A DNA stretch of 64,000 nt from Beggiatoa alba B18LD (GTDB lineage: Bacteria > Pseudomonadota > Gammaproteobacteria > Beggiatoales > Beggiatoaceae), in the NCBI RefSeq assembly GCF_000245015.1, contig NZ_JH600070.1, forward strand, positions 1,165,284 through 1,229,283, in the 5' to 3' direction. Each line of letters begins with the position of its first letter. Within the stretch, counting starts at the first letter, position 1. Position numbers and translations under genes: made by a program. Of the stretch, positions 34,361 to 45,123 are shown one piece after another. Under the pieces are notes generated by a model. The model did not search any database. It was not told the DNA's origin and saw only the letters and a list, made by a program, of their open reading frames with translations.

Positions 34361-35551
34361 TTACAGCCGTTCCACTGCCATCGCGGTTGCTTCTCCGCCA
34401 CCGATACACAAGGATGCAACGCCTTTTTTTAATCCGTATTGTTCTAATGCTGCTAACAATGTGACCAAAATCCGCGCCCCTGATGCGCCAATTGGATGAC
34501 CTAAGGCGCAAGCTCCGCCGTGTATATTCACTTTTTCCGCTGGCAATTTTAACGTCTGCATTGCTGCCATCGTTACAACGGCAAACGCTTCATTAATTTC
34601 ATATAAATCAACGTCGGTTGTCGTCCAACCTATTTTTGCTAACAGGTGATTGATTGCCCCTATTGGCGCGGTTGTGAATAAATGCGGGGCTTGGGCGTGT
34701 GTTGTGTGTCCATGAATCACGGCGAGTGGTTTTAAGCCCCGTTTTTCTGCTTGAGAACGTCGCATCAGGACTAATGCCGCCGCACCGTCAGAAATCGAGC
34801 TGGAATTGGCGGGCGTAACTGTACCGTCTTTTTTAAAAGCAGGTTTTAATTGGGGAATTTTATCAATACGGGCTTTGTTGGGTTGTTCGTCTTCTTGCAG
34901 TAGCACTTCGCCTGTTTTGTCGGTTAGGACGTAGGGAGTTATTTCTTGTTTAAACCAGCCTTCGGCAATGGCTTTTTGTGCGCGTTGTAGTGATTCAATG
35001 GCAAAACGGTCTTGGTCTTCGCGGGTGAATTGGTATTGTGTGGCGCAGTCTTCGGCAAATGTGCCCATTAGTCGCCCTTTGTCAAAATAGGCATCTTCTA
35101 AGCCGTCAAAAAACATATGGTCGATGATTTGTCCATGTCCTAAGCGATAGCCACCGCGTGCTTTAGGCAGTAAATACGGGGCGTTGCTCATGCTTTCCAT
35201 CCCGCCTGCGACGATGATGTCTTGTGAGCCTGCTAGCAGTAGGTCGTGGGCGAGCATGGTGGCTTTCATGCCTGAACCGCAGACTTTATTAACGGTTGTG
35301 CATCCTGTTTGTACGGGTAATCCTGCGAGTAGGGCGGCTTGACGGGCGGGGGCTTGTCCTAAACCTGCGGGGAGAACGCAACCCATAAACACTTCTTGTA
35401 TGTCTTCGGGGTTTAAGTTTGCGCGGGCAACAGCGGCTTTAATGGCTGTCCCGCCGAGTTCGGACGAGCGAACATTGTTGAAGATGCCTTGAAATCCGCC
35501 CATAGCGGTGCGGGCATAGGCGACAATGACGATGGGGTCTTGTTGGGTCAT
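34361..35551 (-). CDS. Acetyl-CoA acetyltransferase (thiolase)
   Basis: 396 residues. Active-site Cys in NKVCGSGMKA (about residue 90), GGMESMSNAPYLL, the NEAFAVV motif and the C-terminal HGGACALGHPIGASGARILV plus CIGGGEA. It condenses two acetyl-CoA (or splits acetoacetyl-CoA), feeding polyhydroxybutyrate synthesis or beta-oxidation. No phb genes adjoin. Confidence 0.93.
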   Translation of the reverse strand: MTQQDPIVIVAYARTAMGGFQGIFNNVRSSELGGTAIKAAVARANLNPEDIQEVFMGCVLPAGLGQAPARQAALLAGLPVQTGCTTVNKVCGSGMKATMLAHDLLLAGSQDIIVAGGMESMSNAPYLLPKARGGYRLGHGQIIDHMFFDGLEDAYFDKGRLMGTFAEDCATQYQFTREDQDRFAIESLQRAQKAIAEGWFKQEITPYVLTDKTGEVLLQEDEQPNKARIDKIPQLKPAFKKDGTVTPANSSSISDGAAALVLMRRSQAEKRGLKPLAVIHGHTTHAQAPHLFTTAPIGAINHLLAKIGWTTTDVDLYEINEAFAVVTMAAMQTLKLPAEKVNIHGGACALGHPIGASGARILVTLLAALEQYGLKKGVASLCIGGGEATAMAVERL

Positions 35552-35682
35552 AAAGTTGCTCCTTTGGGGTATTGTTTTGTGGTTTTTATAAGCGTTGTAT
35601 TTTTTGGATAATGTGTTTTATATTAGTAGGTTAGATTTTTAAATTGTTTATATTGTTGACGTGAACGTTAATATTGTGAGCC

Positions 35683-35719
35683 AAAAAAAAGAAGATGTAT
35701 AGTCAGTTACATCTTCTTT
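35683..35719 (-). terminator. Terminator of the DUF4189 gene
   Basis: AAAGAAGATGTA (35688-35699) pairs perfectly with TACATCTTCTTT (35708-35719). On the minus strand it is followed by a run of T. Confidence 0.85.
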
Positions 35720-35751
35720 CCGTGTTTTTATGTATTGATAATTGATTGATT

Positions 35752-36141
35752 TTAATCAGTGCCAATGGTTTCAATAATGTCGCAGTTGGTTGTGTATTGT
35801 TGGCATTTTTCTAGGGCTTGGAGTTGGGCTTCTTGTTTGTATTGTCCGTAACCTGTGCCAAAGCCATCATCGCCTTGGGCTAACGCGCCATAGCTGTTTT
35901 TAAACCACAGTTCGACGCTGCATTCACTGCCATCGTTGCTTAGACGAGAAAGGCAGTTTTGTAGTGCAACGGTTTCTGCTTCGCCCCGACTGTTGTAGTT
36001 GTAGGAGTATCCATAGACTCGTTCTGCTTGAGAATAGGCGATTGCGCCGTATAAATCTCCTGCATAAGCTGTTGATATAAAGGTGGTTGTTAGGCTAATT
36101 GTACTTGCTAGTAATAGGGTGATGCGGGTTATGGTTTGCAT
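35752..36141 (-). CDS. Secreted DUF4189 protein
   Basis: 129 residues: signal peptide (ending AYAG), then two copies of the DUF4189 pattern, GAIAYSQ...A...ALQNCLSRL and YGALAQGDDG...ALEKCQQY, with four cysteines likely forming disulfides. Exported; function unknown. Confidence 0.8.
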   Translation of the reverse strand: MQTITRITLLLASTISLTTTFISTAYAGDLYGAIAYSQAERVYGYSYNYNSRGEAETVALQNCLSRLSNDGSECSVELWFKNSYGALAQGDDGFGTGYGQYKQEAQLQALEKCQQYTTNCDIIETIGTD

Positions 36142-36197
36142 GTCGTTTGTGCCTGTTTTGTGTGAGGGGGGACAACGTTATTAACAAGCAGGGTAGA

Positions 36198-36869
36198 TTA
36201 AACACTTAAGCAGTGAGGCAGTTCTGTGAGTGAATCTACAATTTTGTCAGGATTTGCCATGCGAATATCTTGCCCATGGTTGTAGCCATAGCTGACACAG
36301 AGCACTTTAAATCCTGCTGCGCGGGCGGCGGTTACGTCGTTGATTGAGTCGCCAATAAATAGGCTGTCGGTTGGTAATACATTGAAGTATTTAGCCGCAT
36401 GTAGTAGGGGTAAGGGGTCGGGTTTTTTGGCGGGTAGGGTGTCGCCACTGATGATAAGCGGGAAAAAGTCTTTAATGTCGAGTTGTTCTAGTAAGGGGAT
36501 GGTGAATTGTTCGGGTTTGTTGGTGACACAGCCAAGATGAAAGTCTTGTTGTTGTAGCCAGATTAGTCCTTCAAGAACGCCGTCGTATAAACGGCTGAAT
36601 TCGCCATTATTTTGTGCATAAGCAGCGACAAAGAGGGGAAAAGCTTTGTCGAATAATTCGGCATCGGGTTCGGCGTGAAAGTCGTCAGTTAGGGCGCGTT
36701 TAACAAGGCGTTCTGCGCCATTGCCTACCCAATGGCGGACTTTTTCTTCACCACAGAGGGGGAGTTCTAGTTCTGCCATCATGGCATCAATGGCGTTAGC
36801 GAGGTCGGGCATACTGTCAACCAGTGTGCCGTCTAAGTCGCATAAAACGAGTGCGGGTCGTTGCATCAT
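36198..36869 (-). CDS. gph: Phosphoglycolate phosphatase
   Basis: 223 residues. HAD motifs: [13 protein letters not shown] (nucleophile Asp), VTNKP, Lys in KKPDPLPL and GDSINDV. It removes 2-phosphoglycolate formed by Rubisco side reaction or DNA repair. The start overlaps the rpe stop (ATGA), as in the usual rpe-gph pair. Confidence 0.92.
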   Translation of the reverse strand: MMQRPALVLCDLDGTLVDSMPDLANAIDAMMAELELPLCGEEKVRHWVGNGAERLVKRALTDDFHAEPDAELFDKAFPLFVAAYAQNNGEFSRLYDGVLEGLIWLQQQDFHLGCVTNKPEQFTIPLLEQLDIKDFFPLIISGDTLPAKKPDPLPLLHAAKYFNVLPTDSLFIGDSINDVTAARAAGFKVLCVSYGYNHGQDIRMANPDKIVDSLTELPHCLSV

Positions 36870-37540
36870 TTTTTCACCTGTGCGAGTTCGGCGCGGAATT
36901 TGGCAAGGGTGGCGTTGTAGTCGGGGGTGTTAAAAATGGCTGAACCCGCGACAAAGGTGTCTGCCCCTGCTTCCGCAATTTGGCGAATGTTGTCTATTTT
37001 TACCCCGCCGTCAACTTCTAAACGGATGGGTAATCCACTGTCATCAATGATTTTTCTAGCTTCACGTAGTTTGTTAAGGGTACTGGGGATAAAGGATTGT
37101 CCACCAAATCCAGGGTTAACGGACATGAGTAGTATCATGTCAACTTTATCGAGGACATAGCGTAAGTAGTCTAAAGGGGTGGCAGGATTGAAGACTAAAC
37201 CCGATTTACAGCCACAATCGCGGATAAGTTGTAACGAGCGGTCGATATGTTCGCTGGCTTCGGGGTGAAAAGTGATATAGGTCGCGCCTGCTTTGGCAAA
37301 GTCGGGAATGATGCGGTCAACGGGTTTAACCATCAGATGAACATCGATGGGGGCAGTAATCCCATGTTTTCGCAATGCTTCGCAAACAAGCGGGCCTATC
37401 GTGAGGTTGGGAACATAATGATTGTCCATTACGTCAAAGTGAACAATGTCTGCACCTGCGCTTAAGACGTTTTTAACTTCTTCCCCTAAACGTGCAAAGT
37501 CAGCGGATAAAATAGAGGGTGCAATAAAATAATCTGACAT
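36866..37540 (-). CDS. rpe: Ribulose-phosphate 3-epimerase
   Basis: 224 residues from the ATG at 37540, preceded by a GGACGGAAG purine stretch; a longer in-frame ORF has no homology. Motifs: [66 protein letters not shown]. Interconverts ribulose-5-phosphate and xylulose-5-phosphate (pentose phosphate or Calvin cycle). Confidence 0.95.
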   Translation of the reverse strand: MSDYFIAPSILSADFARLGEEVKNVLSAGADIVHFDVMDNHYVPNLTIGPLVCEALRKHGITAPIDVHLMVKPVDRIIPDFAKAGATYITFHPEASEHIDRSLQLIRDCGCKSGLVFNPATPLDYLRYVLDKVDMILLMSVNPGFGGQSFIPSTLNKLREARKIIDDSGLPIRLEVDGGVKIDNIRQIAEAGADTFVAGSAIFNTPDYNATLAKFRAELAQVKK

Positions 37541-37666
37541 GGGTCTTCCGTCCTCAATATGTGGTCTTTTGTTATGATGTTGATAAGTTTTTTTTACCCT
37601 GATGAAGGCGTACATTCAGCACGCCTTCTAATGCTTGGTATTGTCAGAGTCGACTTATATCAAGGT

Positions 37667-38794
37667 TTAGGCGGTACAAATGTTTTTTTCAAACAGGCTG
37701 AGTGCGCGGGCAACTGCTTGATCCATGTTGTAGTATTGATAATCGGCTAAACGTCCCGCAAAAAGCACTTTGCCGTTAAGCTTTTGCGCTTCTTCTTCAT
37801 ATTTTTTATAAAGTTGGCGATATTCGTCTTTAGGGATTGGGTAGTAGGGAATATTTTCGCCCCGTATATAGGCTTGTGGATATTCTTCTATATAAGTTGT
37901 GCCGAAACAGCGTTGCCCTGTCAGGTGTTTAAATTCGGTCACGCGGGTGTAGTGGTATTCATTGGGGTAATTGACTGTTCCAACCGTTTGATAGTGTTCA
38001 TCAGGATGATGAATAAAGTTAAACCGTAAGCTACGGTAGGGCAGTTCGCCGTGGATGTGTTGGAAATAGTCATCTATCGCACCTGTATAGATTAGGCGTT
38101 TGTATTTTACTTCGCCTTCAATTTCTGCTTGATTGGTGTTTAATAAAACTTTGATATTAGGATGGTTTAGCAAGTTACGGAATAGATTTGTATAACCATG
38201 TTTTGGTAGCCCTTGATACGTATCTTGAAAATAGCGGTCATCACGGCTGATATAAATTGGCACGCGGGCAGTGACGGAAGGCGCAAGTTCTTCGGGGGTA
38301 AGATTCCACTGTTTTAAGGTGTAGTGGTGGAAGACGTTTTGATAAATGTAGTCAGCTAAAAATTTTAAGTCAGGATTATTTGCCGATTCTCGAATTTTTA
38401 AAATAGGCACTTTGACGTTAAAGCCGTATTCATTTAGTAAGGCTTGTTCTAACTTTGCCGCGTAGTGGGGCGGAAAAAGCGCGTAAAGAGAGTTTAAATT
38501 AAAAGGAACAGGGACTTGTTTGCCATCAACCACGCCAAGCACATGATGATAATAACTCCGCCATTGGGTAAATTGTCCGAGATAGTCCCATACATGTTTT
38601 GCATTGGTATGAAAAATATGTGGTCCATATTGGTGCACTAATACGCCTTGTTCATCGTAATAGTCATAAGCATTACCGCCAACGTGATCACGTTGTTCAA
38701 CAATTAACACTTTTTGTTTTAGCTGACTTGCAATGCGTTCTGCTAAAACTGCACCTGTAAAGCCTGCACCTACAATTAACCAATCAACTTGCAT
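37667..38794 (-). CDS. glf: UDP-galactopyranose mutase
   Basis: 375 residues from the ATG at 38794, with GGGGG 5 nt upstream. FAD site LIVGAGFTGAVLAERIA; family motifs GGNAYDYYDEQG, YGPHIFHTNAKHVWDYL, and ARVPIYISRDDRYFQDTYQG. It makes UDP-galactofuranose for surface polysaccharide. Stands alone, not in a visible polysaccharide cluster. Confidence 0.92.
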   Translation of the reverse strand: MQVDWLIVGAGFTGAVLAERIASQLKQKVLIVEQRDHVGGNAYDYYDEQGVLVHQYGPHIFHTNAKHVWDYLGQFTQWRSYYHHVLGVVDGKQVPVPFNLNSLYALFPPHYAAKLEQALLNEYGFNVKVPILKIRESANNPDLKFLADYIYQNVFHHYTLKQWNLTPEELAPSVTARVPIYISRDDRYFQDTYQGLPKHGYTNLFRNLLNHPNIKVLLNTNQAEIEGEVKYKRLIYTGAIDDYFQHIHGELPYRSLRFNFIHHPDEHYQTVGTVNYPNEYHYTRVTEFKHLTGQRCFGTTYIEEYPQAYIRGENIPYYPIPKDEYRQLYKKYEEEAQKLNGKVLFAGRLADYQYYNMDQAVARALSLFEKNICTA

Positions 38795-38871
38795 AGTAAC
38801 CCCCATGAGTAATAAATTGGGGAAATGGTAACAGGTTTTTTAGGGAATGGTGAATGCAGGAATTTGCTCAT

Positions 38872-38910
38872 TAAAAAACCCCATGTGCCTCATAGCAGAT
38901 GGGGTTTTTT
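38872..38910. terminator. Bidirectional terminator between porin and glf
   Basis: AAAAAACCCCAT (38873-38884) pairs with ATGGGGTTTTTT (38899-38910). Confidence 0.85.
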
Positions 38911-38957
38911 AGGTCGTTATCCCATTTAGTCGTGTTTAAACTTAAACACGGGCTAAA

Positions 38958-40280
38958 TTAGAACTTGACACGAGCACCACCGTAAACAGTCAGGATATCT
39001 TCAGGATTGAATCCTGATGTTTCGAGCTCATGATTACGTACCCCGAAGTACACTTCGGTAGAAGCTTTTTCAATAGCTTGGACGAAACCAAAGCCATAGC
39101 TGGTGTATCTGTCGCCGCAGCTTAAGAGAACGTCGATATTATCAACGGCATCGTAACCCATGCAAGTTCTGTAGTCTTCAGTACGGTTATAAGAAATACC
39201 GAAGGAGGTTTTGCCAACGCCTGTTGCATCAATGGCATAACCTAACTTAGCAGACCAACTGAAAGGGTCGGTGTCTTCACGGCTATCGCCCAGTGTGTCA
39301 GAAATATCGCTGGGTAAATCTTTAATGGTATCAGTCAAGCTGTCATTGCTTAAACCACCGCCAGCAATCGTTAAGCTTAAACCTGATGGGCTATGCAGAA
39401 CAGACAGAGAACCACTATATACGTGTTTGTATAATTGGTAGGCGTTGCCGTCTTCATCTTCATATAAATAGGCTTCGGAATCACCAACATTGCCGTAACC
39501 TAAGCCCATGACAACTTCAACAGGACCAAAAGCGCGTTGGAATTCGATACCTGCATCCCATTTAGCGGCAGTACCCGCAGCAAGGCTTAATGTAAAGCCA
39601 CCAAAGCTGGGTGTATCGTAACGAACGCGGTCATCTTTATCTAAGCCGTCAAAATTACTATGCACATCAGCAATAGTGCCAATATAAGCTTTGGTATCTG
39701 CATCACGGAAAGAAAGACCAGCCCCAAAGTCAGCCCCGAAAGAATACATACCCGCTAAAGCGGTGTCGTTCAAGTCATATTCGGCTTTATCATCACTCGC
39801 CATAGAACCTTGACCAACGGTTAAACGACCTAAAGTATTACTTTCGACATAGAATTCTAAAGTCCGCTCGTTGAAGCCTTTACCGCCTAAAGAACTGGGT
39901 TGGTCGATATAAACTTCAGAACTGCTGTTAGAAATATATTCAACTTCGATATTAGTCCCAATCGTGACATCATCGCTCACCATGTGTTTACCTAAAATTT
40001 CAACACGGGAAGCATCAGTATCACCATCAACGAAGAATGTATCGGAATCAATCCCATCATCAGCATACATAACGGCACGATTAACATGACCTGATAATTG
40101 TAAGGAGTATTTAGGTTTAGCACCCATACTCATGCTGGGAGTTGATTCTAATGTATCTAAACGTTGTTGCAATTGTTGAATTTGGCGTTTCATATCCGCC
40201 GTATCATCAGCCATTGCAAAAGGAGCAAGTGCTACAAGTGCGCTAGCGCAACTCACTTGTAAGTGTTTGTTAAAGGACAT
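38958..40280 (-). CDS. Outer-membrane porin
   Basis: 440 residues. Signal peptide (ALVALAPFAMA), a short coiled coil (MKRQIQQLQQRLDTLE), then a beta-barrel with alternating patterns and a C-terminal phenylalanine (YGGARVKF), the outer-membrane assembly signal. Acidic loops suggest cation preference (inference). Likely trimeric general porin. Confidence 0.88.
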   Translation of the reverse strand: MSFNKHLQVSCASALVALAPFAMADDTADMKRQIQQLQQRLDTLESTPSMSMGAKPKYSLQLSGHVNRAVMYADDGIDSDTFFVDGDTDASRVEILGKHMVSDDVTIGTNIEVEYISNSSSEVYIDQPSSLGGKGFNERTLEFYVESNTLGRLTVGQGSMASDDKAEYDLNDTALAGMYSFGADFGAGLSFRDADTKAYIGTIADVHSNFDGLDKDDRVRYDTPSFGGFTLSLAAGTAAKWDAGIEFQRAFGPVEVVMGLGYGNVGDSEAYLYEDEDGNAYQLYKHVYSGSLSVLHSPSGLSLTIAGGGLSNDSLTDTIKDLPSDISDTLGDSREDTDPFSWSAKLGYAIDATGVGKTSFGISYNRTEDYRTCMGYDAVDNIDVLLSCGDRYTSYGFGFVQAIEKASTEVYFGVRNHELETSGFNPEDILTVYGGARVKF

Positions 40281-40841
40281 GTCTATTATTCCTCACAAAG
40301 ACAAAGGTTAATAAAAACTTCATTGACGATATTGAAGGTAATACTTTTGATATGCGTAGTCAATACAACACTGTGAGTATTTAATACAACAAATTCAAGT
40401 TGTGTGTTTTTTATTAGGAATGCACCACAATCGCACATCTATAGGTAGGAAATGCATTGTTTTGTAGAGAGCTAATCAGTCATAGCTAACTATGGGAACT
40501 GTATGATTAATACCACAATGATACATTCATTCATGGGGTTTATACAAAATTGATGCGTAATATCGCAGTGTATTATAAATCTAAATAAAATAAGAACGGT
40601 AGGTTCTCGCCGAACTTTAGGTTATCGAACATAAATAGGCTCAGTCTAAGGCTCTCCGTAAACAACAATATTGTCCTATCGATGCACTTTTTTTTATGCA
40701 ATTCTATTTAATCTTTTTATGGTGCGTATATCTCTGCAATCTGAAAAAATTTACTGACAGACCGCAAAAGCGACAAATTTAATGATATATAGCGGATGGG
40801 GAGGGCTTTGTAATTTGTTAGGTGTTGGTGAGGGGATGGAG
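40281..40841. other. Gene-free gap upstream of the porin
   Basis: 561 bp, AT-rich, no credible reading frame or strong hairpin found. It must hold the porin promoter (minus strand). A CGCCGAACTTTAGGTTATCG stretch (near 40609) recalls the outer arm of the repeat family but no partner was found. Confidence 0.3.
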
Positions 40842-42707
40842 TTAAGTGTTATTGAGGTGAGAGGCATTATTAGCAAATATCTCTTCAATTTTTTTCTCTA
40901 AATTATCTAAATGTAAATAACTTACTTTTCCTTTTTTGTGTTCTTTTTCTTGAGCTATTTCTTTTTTAAGTTTGTTTAAAAAAACTTGTTCATCCTTTAT
41001 AAAGCGCATTCCAAAATATTTATATCTTTCAACTAGTTCATTAGATACTAGCTCTCTTAACGCTGGTTTTAAATTTAACCAAGTCTCTAAGAACTTTTCT
41101 GCATTTAAATATTTAAGAACTGGCATATTATAGTTTTTATTATAAGGTTTTGATATTGGGCATAATATTTTTATAAATTCCTCTGTATTTTCCTTCATAA
41201 TATCCAATGGATTCAATGTTTGAGCATATTGTTTAGCTTCTTTATCTCTAACTTTACTAATTTATTCTTTTAAATAATTAAACATTTCTGAAAACTCTTT
41301 AGTTTCTCTTGAGCAATATCCAAGCCCCCCCCAACTATCACATGAAAATTCATCATAATCACTGATTTCCTTAAGGGTTATTTCTACTTCAGAGAAATAA
41401 TGCTTATACTCCTTTACAATCTCGTTTTCTGAAGATTGTGAGTATAAACCTCCTTTATGTAGCCTTAAAAAAATACAGTAAATATGAAGAATTACCTGTG
41501 GTTTTGTGTAAGTTTTATTTTTTAAATCATTTTTAACTTTCTCTAATATTATTGAAAACTCCTCATCTGTTAACTCATAAAAATGCCATAATTTTACCCA
41601 TGCAGGTGTTTTAGAATCACTAAACTCACTCTGTTTCTCTAGTGTTTCAGAAATATCTTTTTTAGAAATAAACCCTTTTGTAAAAAATACGTTCCAAACC
41701 CTTGCAGAAAAGATTAAATTATAAATAGATATAAATGGATATTTTTTTTCTAATAGTGTTCTTCCTTCCTCTAGTTCTTTTATTAATACCTTTTCTAAAT
41801 TTTCAAAAAAGACCATAGATAAAGAACCTTGTTTAATTTCAAAAGAGAGTGCTAAATAGATAGATAATAATTTCTTTAGAAAGGACGTATTTTCTAAAAA
41901 GAGGTTATCAGTTGTTTCAATATCTCCATATAATCGTTCAAATTCCCAGAGTGATTGTTTAATCAATCTCAAATTATCGTATTTTGATTGACGAAATACC
42001 TCTGTAATAACTTCTCTCGCTTGATTCTGAAAAAAATCTTTTAATTTTTCTTTTTTTATTTCTAATATAAAAGTATTAATAGCATCTTCTAATATTGGTT
42101 CTATGGTAAAAGAACGCCCGATTAACTTTTCCTTTATTCTTTTATAAGCATGTTGAACTTTATCGTCTGCCCCCGCCTTAATCTCTTCTTCATTTGCAAT
42201 GATAATTGCTTTACATCCTTGATGCTCAACAAGGCTATTGATGTAGCCTAAAACAACATCTAATTGAATTTTGCACCGTTCTAAATCATCAAAAATAAGC
42301 GTATAGTTTTTAACATCGCCCAAAAACTCAATAATTTTAGGTAATTCTGAGTTGATAGACATATCTTTTTTGTCATCGCCACTAATATCAAGCTGTATAG
42401 AAGTCTTTATTAATCCCCGAAAAATAGCCCCTCCAAATTTTGCTGTTTTTGATGCAAGTAACGGGTGCAATTCTTTGAAAAAAATATCTGATATTTCAGA
42501 AATTTTACTTATTCCGTATAAACTAACGTATAAATATTTATTTGTTTTGTTTTCTTCTTTTTTCTTTTCTTCAATATATTTTTCAATAAACCATGTTTTA
42601 CCACTTCCCCATTTTCCATTAAGCATTACAGCAAATTGTGGGTTATCTGATTCAATATAACTATTTAAATATTCTTTTATATAAAAATTTAGGTCATTTT
42701 CCATCAT
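40842..42707 (-). pseudogene. KAP-family P-loop NTPase interrupted by an in-frame stop
   Basis: From 42707 (AGAGGA 5 nt upstream) 481 codons encode a KAP-type NTPase: Walker A NGKWGSGKTW (about 30), Walker B YTLIFDDLERC (about 135), and a long helical C-terminal part. A TAA at 41262-41264 stops it, but the same frame continues (ISKVRDKEAKQYAQTLNPLD) to 40842, giving 621 residues if a sense codon, e.g. CAA, replaced TAA. The ATG at 41216 could start a separate fragment. KAP NTPases occur in phage-exclusion and membrane-associated systems. AT-rich compared with neighbours. Confidence 0.7.
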
Positions 42708-42770
42708 ATCTATCCTCTTAAAATATTTATTAATTGGCTGGATACCAAATCAGCACCCAGCCAACCTGAT

Positions 42771-42922
42771 AAACTACAGCAACAAATTCCTTTCATCGGC
42801 TAACAAATGACATAAGGTCGTTGTAAAGCGTGTAATGGATATACCGTCAAATAAATGGGCAATGATTTATCATTTTGTAAACAGATTTTATTACGAATTT
42901 AGATATGTCTAAAATCGCAACT
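42771..42922 (-). pseudogene. Duplicated, decayed 3' end of aceF
   Basis: 42771-42842 is nearly identical to 43673-43744 (end of aceF). 42856-42922 is a more diverged match to about 43795-43865, with some 38 bp missing between. No reading frame survives. The two copies flank the PIN toxin-antitoxin locus. Confidence 0.75.
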
Positions 42923-43328
42923 TAAAAGGGTTTAAAATTATTAAGGTTTGCTCTATAACTTGCTGATGTTGCATATCTTCAGAGTAAAGCGCGTTACAAC
43001 TTTTTTCTAAAGCGGTTGCAATGATCAAACTGTCATAATAGGAATAATGATAACGTTTAACCATTTCTAATGCTTGCATAATAGTTGTTGGTTGAACAAC
43101 TGCGACCTGAAAAGTATCTACTAATTCAGTAAGCACATGACTAATATCATCACATTCTAATTTAAATTTCTTATAAAGCGTGTTGCTTAGTTCATTTAGT
43201 ACTTGGGTACTAATCCAACGATTTTCTGTCGTTTGTATTTGCTCAATCACTAATTGTTGCTTTTCTGGTTCATCTACTGAATATAGATAAATTAACAGAT
43301 TAGTATCAAAAAATACCTTATCGCTCAT
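42909..43328 (-). CDS. PIN-domain toxin (VapC-like)
   Basis: 139 residues. PIN acidic residues: Asp in VFFDTNLLIYLY, Glu in QVLNELSN, Asp in YYDSLIIATAL and a late SED. VapC enzymes are ribonucleases cutting tRNA or rRNA. The start overlaps the antitoxin gene by 11 nt. Confidence 0.88.
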   Translation of the reverse strand: MSDKVFFDTNLLIYLYSVDEPEKQQLVIEQIQTTENRWISTQVLNELSNTLYKKFKLECDDISHVLTELVDTFQVAVVQPTTIMQALEMVKRYHYSYYDSLIIATALEKSCNALYSEDMQHQQVIEQTLIILNPFKLRF

Positions 43329-43524
43329 TAGCTTGTTCTCTATTAAATCTATAGCTTTTTGTTTTTATTGAGCAAGCTTCAAACTTTAGTGATTTAGATG
43401 ATGTTGGTCTATTCTCAACTTCTAACAGAATAACTCGCACACTTTTTTCTTGCCATGATGTGTATTGAGTAGGAATTTTAACAATTCCGTCATGAATTTC
43501 AGTCTCAAATTCCAGCGCGTTCAT
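43318..43524 (-). CDS. Antitoxin partner of the PIN toxin
   Basis: 68 residues. An N-terminal beta-rich stretch (LEFETEIHDGIVKIPTQYTS) resembles AbrB/SpoVT-type DNA-binding units. The tail IKTKSYRFNREQANER is typical of VapB-like partners of PIN toxins, where it fills the active site. Confidence 0.8.
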   Translation of the reverse strand: MNALEFETEIHDGIVKIPTQYTSWQEKSVRVILLEVENRPTSSKSLKFEACSIKTKSYRFNREQANER

Positions 43525-43675
43525 TATTTAATCTCGTACATTAAAGAATTTAAAAAAGATAGATTAAAGAAATCATAGCACTAAAACCAATAAAGCATTT
43601 TGCCATATAACTTTAATATTTAATAAAAAGCAGTTTTTTGGTGGATATTTTTATTATATCCACCAAATTTCTAAA

Positions 43676-45055
43676 CTACAGCAACAAATTCCTTTCATCC
43701 GCTAACAAATGACATAAGGTCGTTGTAAAGCGGGCGGCGGCTGCACCGTCTATGACGCGATGGTCATACGATAACGATAAGGGCAACATTAAGCGGGCAA
43801 TGAATTCGCCATTTTGATAAACAGGTTTCATGGCAGATTTGGAAACGCCTAAAATTGCAACTTCAGGCGCGTTCACAATCGGTGTGAATGCTGTGCCACC
43901 AATGCCACCGAGTGAGGAAATGGTGAATGTCGCGCCTTGCATTTCGTTAGGGGTGAGTTTGCCATCACGGGCTTTTTTGCTTAATTCGCTTAAATCTGCC
44001 GCAATTTCAAATAATCCCTTTCTATCTGCATTTTTCACCACGGGCACAACTAGACCATTCGGCGTATCAACCGCTACACCAATGTGATAGTAGTGTTTGA
44101 GTATTAGGTTTTCTTTGCTGGGGTCTAAGGAGGCATTGAAATCAGGGTAGGTTTTTAGCACGTTGACGCACGCCTTGATTAAGAAGGCAAGGAATGTGAC
44201 TTTAACCCCACGTTTTTCGCCTTCTGCACCCAAGCTTTTACGGAAGGCTTCTAAGTTGGTGATGTCGGCATCGTCAAATTGGGTGACTTGTGGGACGTTG
44301 AGCCATGCGCGGTGTAGGGCTGTCCCTGAAATTTTTTTGATACGACTGAGTGGACGGGTTTCAATTTCGCCGAATTTGCTGAAGTCAATCGCAGGGATTT
44401 CGGGGATGCCTGAGCCTGTTGCGGGGGCAGTTGCAGGGGCTGTCGTTTGTTGCACAATGACGGTTGGTGGTTGGTTTATCACGCCTTTGACGAAGGCTTG
44501 TATGTCTTCGTGCAGAATGCGTCCACCGCGTCCACTGCCTTGTACTTTGTGTAAATCAACGCCGAGTTCGCGGGCAAATTTGCGCACGGAGGGGCTGGCG
44601 TGACTTTTGTCAATGTCGGGAACGCTGACGGGGGTAACGGGTTTGTCAGGTGTGGCGGGCAGGGCGTGGGGGCGACGGGGGTCGCTGATGCCACTGCGTG
44701 CTACGGGCATGTCGGGAACAGCGGGAACGCTGACGACAGGCGGGCGGGGCATGTCGGATTGTGAGGCGATGGGGGCGGGAGCTGGTTCTGCAGTCGCGGT
44801 GGGGGTTTCTGCGCTTGTATTGGTTTCGATAATGAGGACGGCAGAGCCTTCAGAGACGCGGTCGCCGAGTTTGATTTTTAGTTCTTTAACAACCCCGCTA
44901 TCAGAAGCAGGGACTTCCATCGTCGCTTTGTCGCTTTCTAGGGTGATAAGGGATTGTTCTTTGTGGATGGTATCGCCAATATTAACGAGTATTTCAATAA
45001 CTTGTACGTCTTTAAAATCGCCGATATCGGGGACTAGAATATCTTTAAGTGCCAT
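43676..45055 (-). CDS. aceF: Pyruvate dehydrogenase E2 (dihydrolipoamide acetyltransferase)
   Basis: 459 residues from the ATG at 45055 (GAGG 8 nt upstream). One lipoyl domain with [10 protein letters not shown] lysine near residue 40. A Pro/Ala linker, E3-binding domain [20 protein letters not shown] and GRILHEDI, a second linker, then the catalytic domain ending in [18 protein letters not shown]. Transfers acetyl to CoA. Follows aceE closely, forming one operon; no lpd gene follows, instead a toxin-antitoxin locus. Confidence 0.95.
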   Translation of the reverse strand: MALKDILVPDIGDFKDVQVIEILVNIGDTIHKEQSLITLESDKATMEVPASDSGVVKELKIKLGDRVSEGSAVLIIETNTSAETPTATAEPAPAPIASQSDMPRPPVVSVPAVPDMPVARSGISDPRRPHALPATPDKPVTPVSVPDIDKSHASPSVRKFARELGVDLHKVQGSGRGGRILHEDIQAFVKGVINQPPTVIVQQTTAPATAPATGSGIPEIPAIDFSKFGEIETRPLSRIKKISGTALHRAWLNVPQVTQFDDADITNLEAFRKSLGAEGEKRGVKVTFLAFLIKACVNVLKTYPDFNASLDPSKENLILKHYYHIGVAVDTPNGLVVPVVKNADRKGLFEIAADLSELSKKARDGKLTPNEMQGATFTISSLGGIGGTAFTPIVNAPEVAILGVSKSAMKPVYQNGEFIARLMLPLSLSYDHRVIDGAAAARFTTTLCHLLADERNLLL

Positions 45056-45123
45056 GTTTTTTTCCTCAAAAGTGGTAGGACGGCACTTGTTCCCGTTGTT
45101 TGGGAGCAAGTGCGGGTCTGGGG

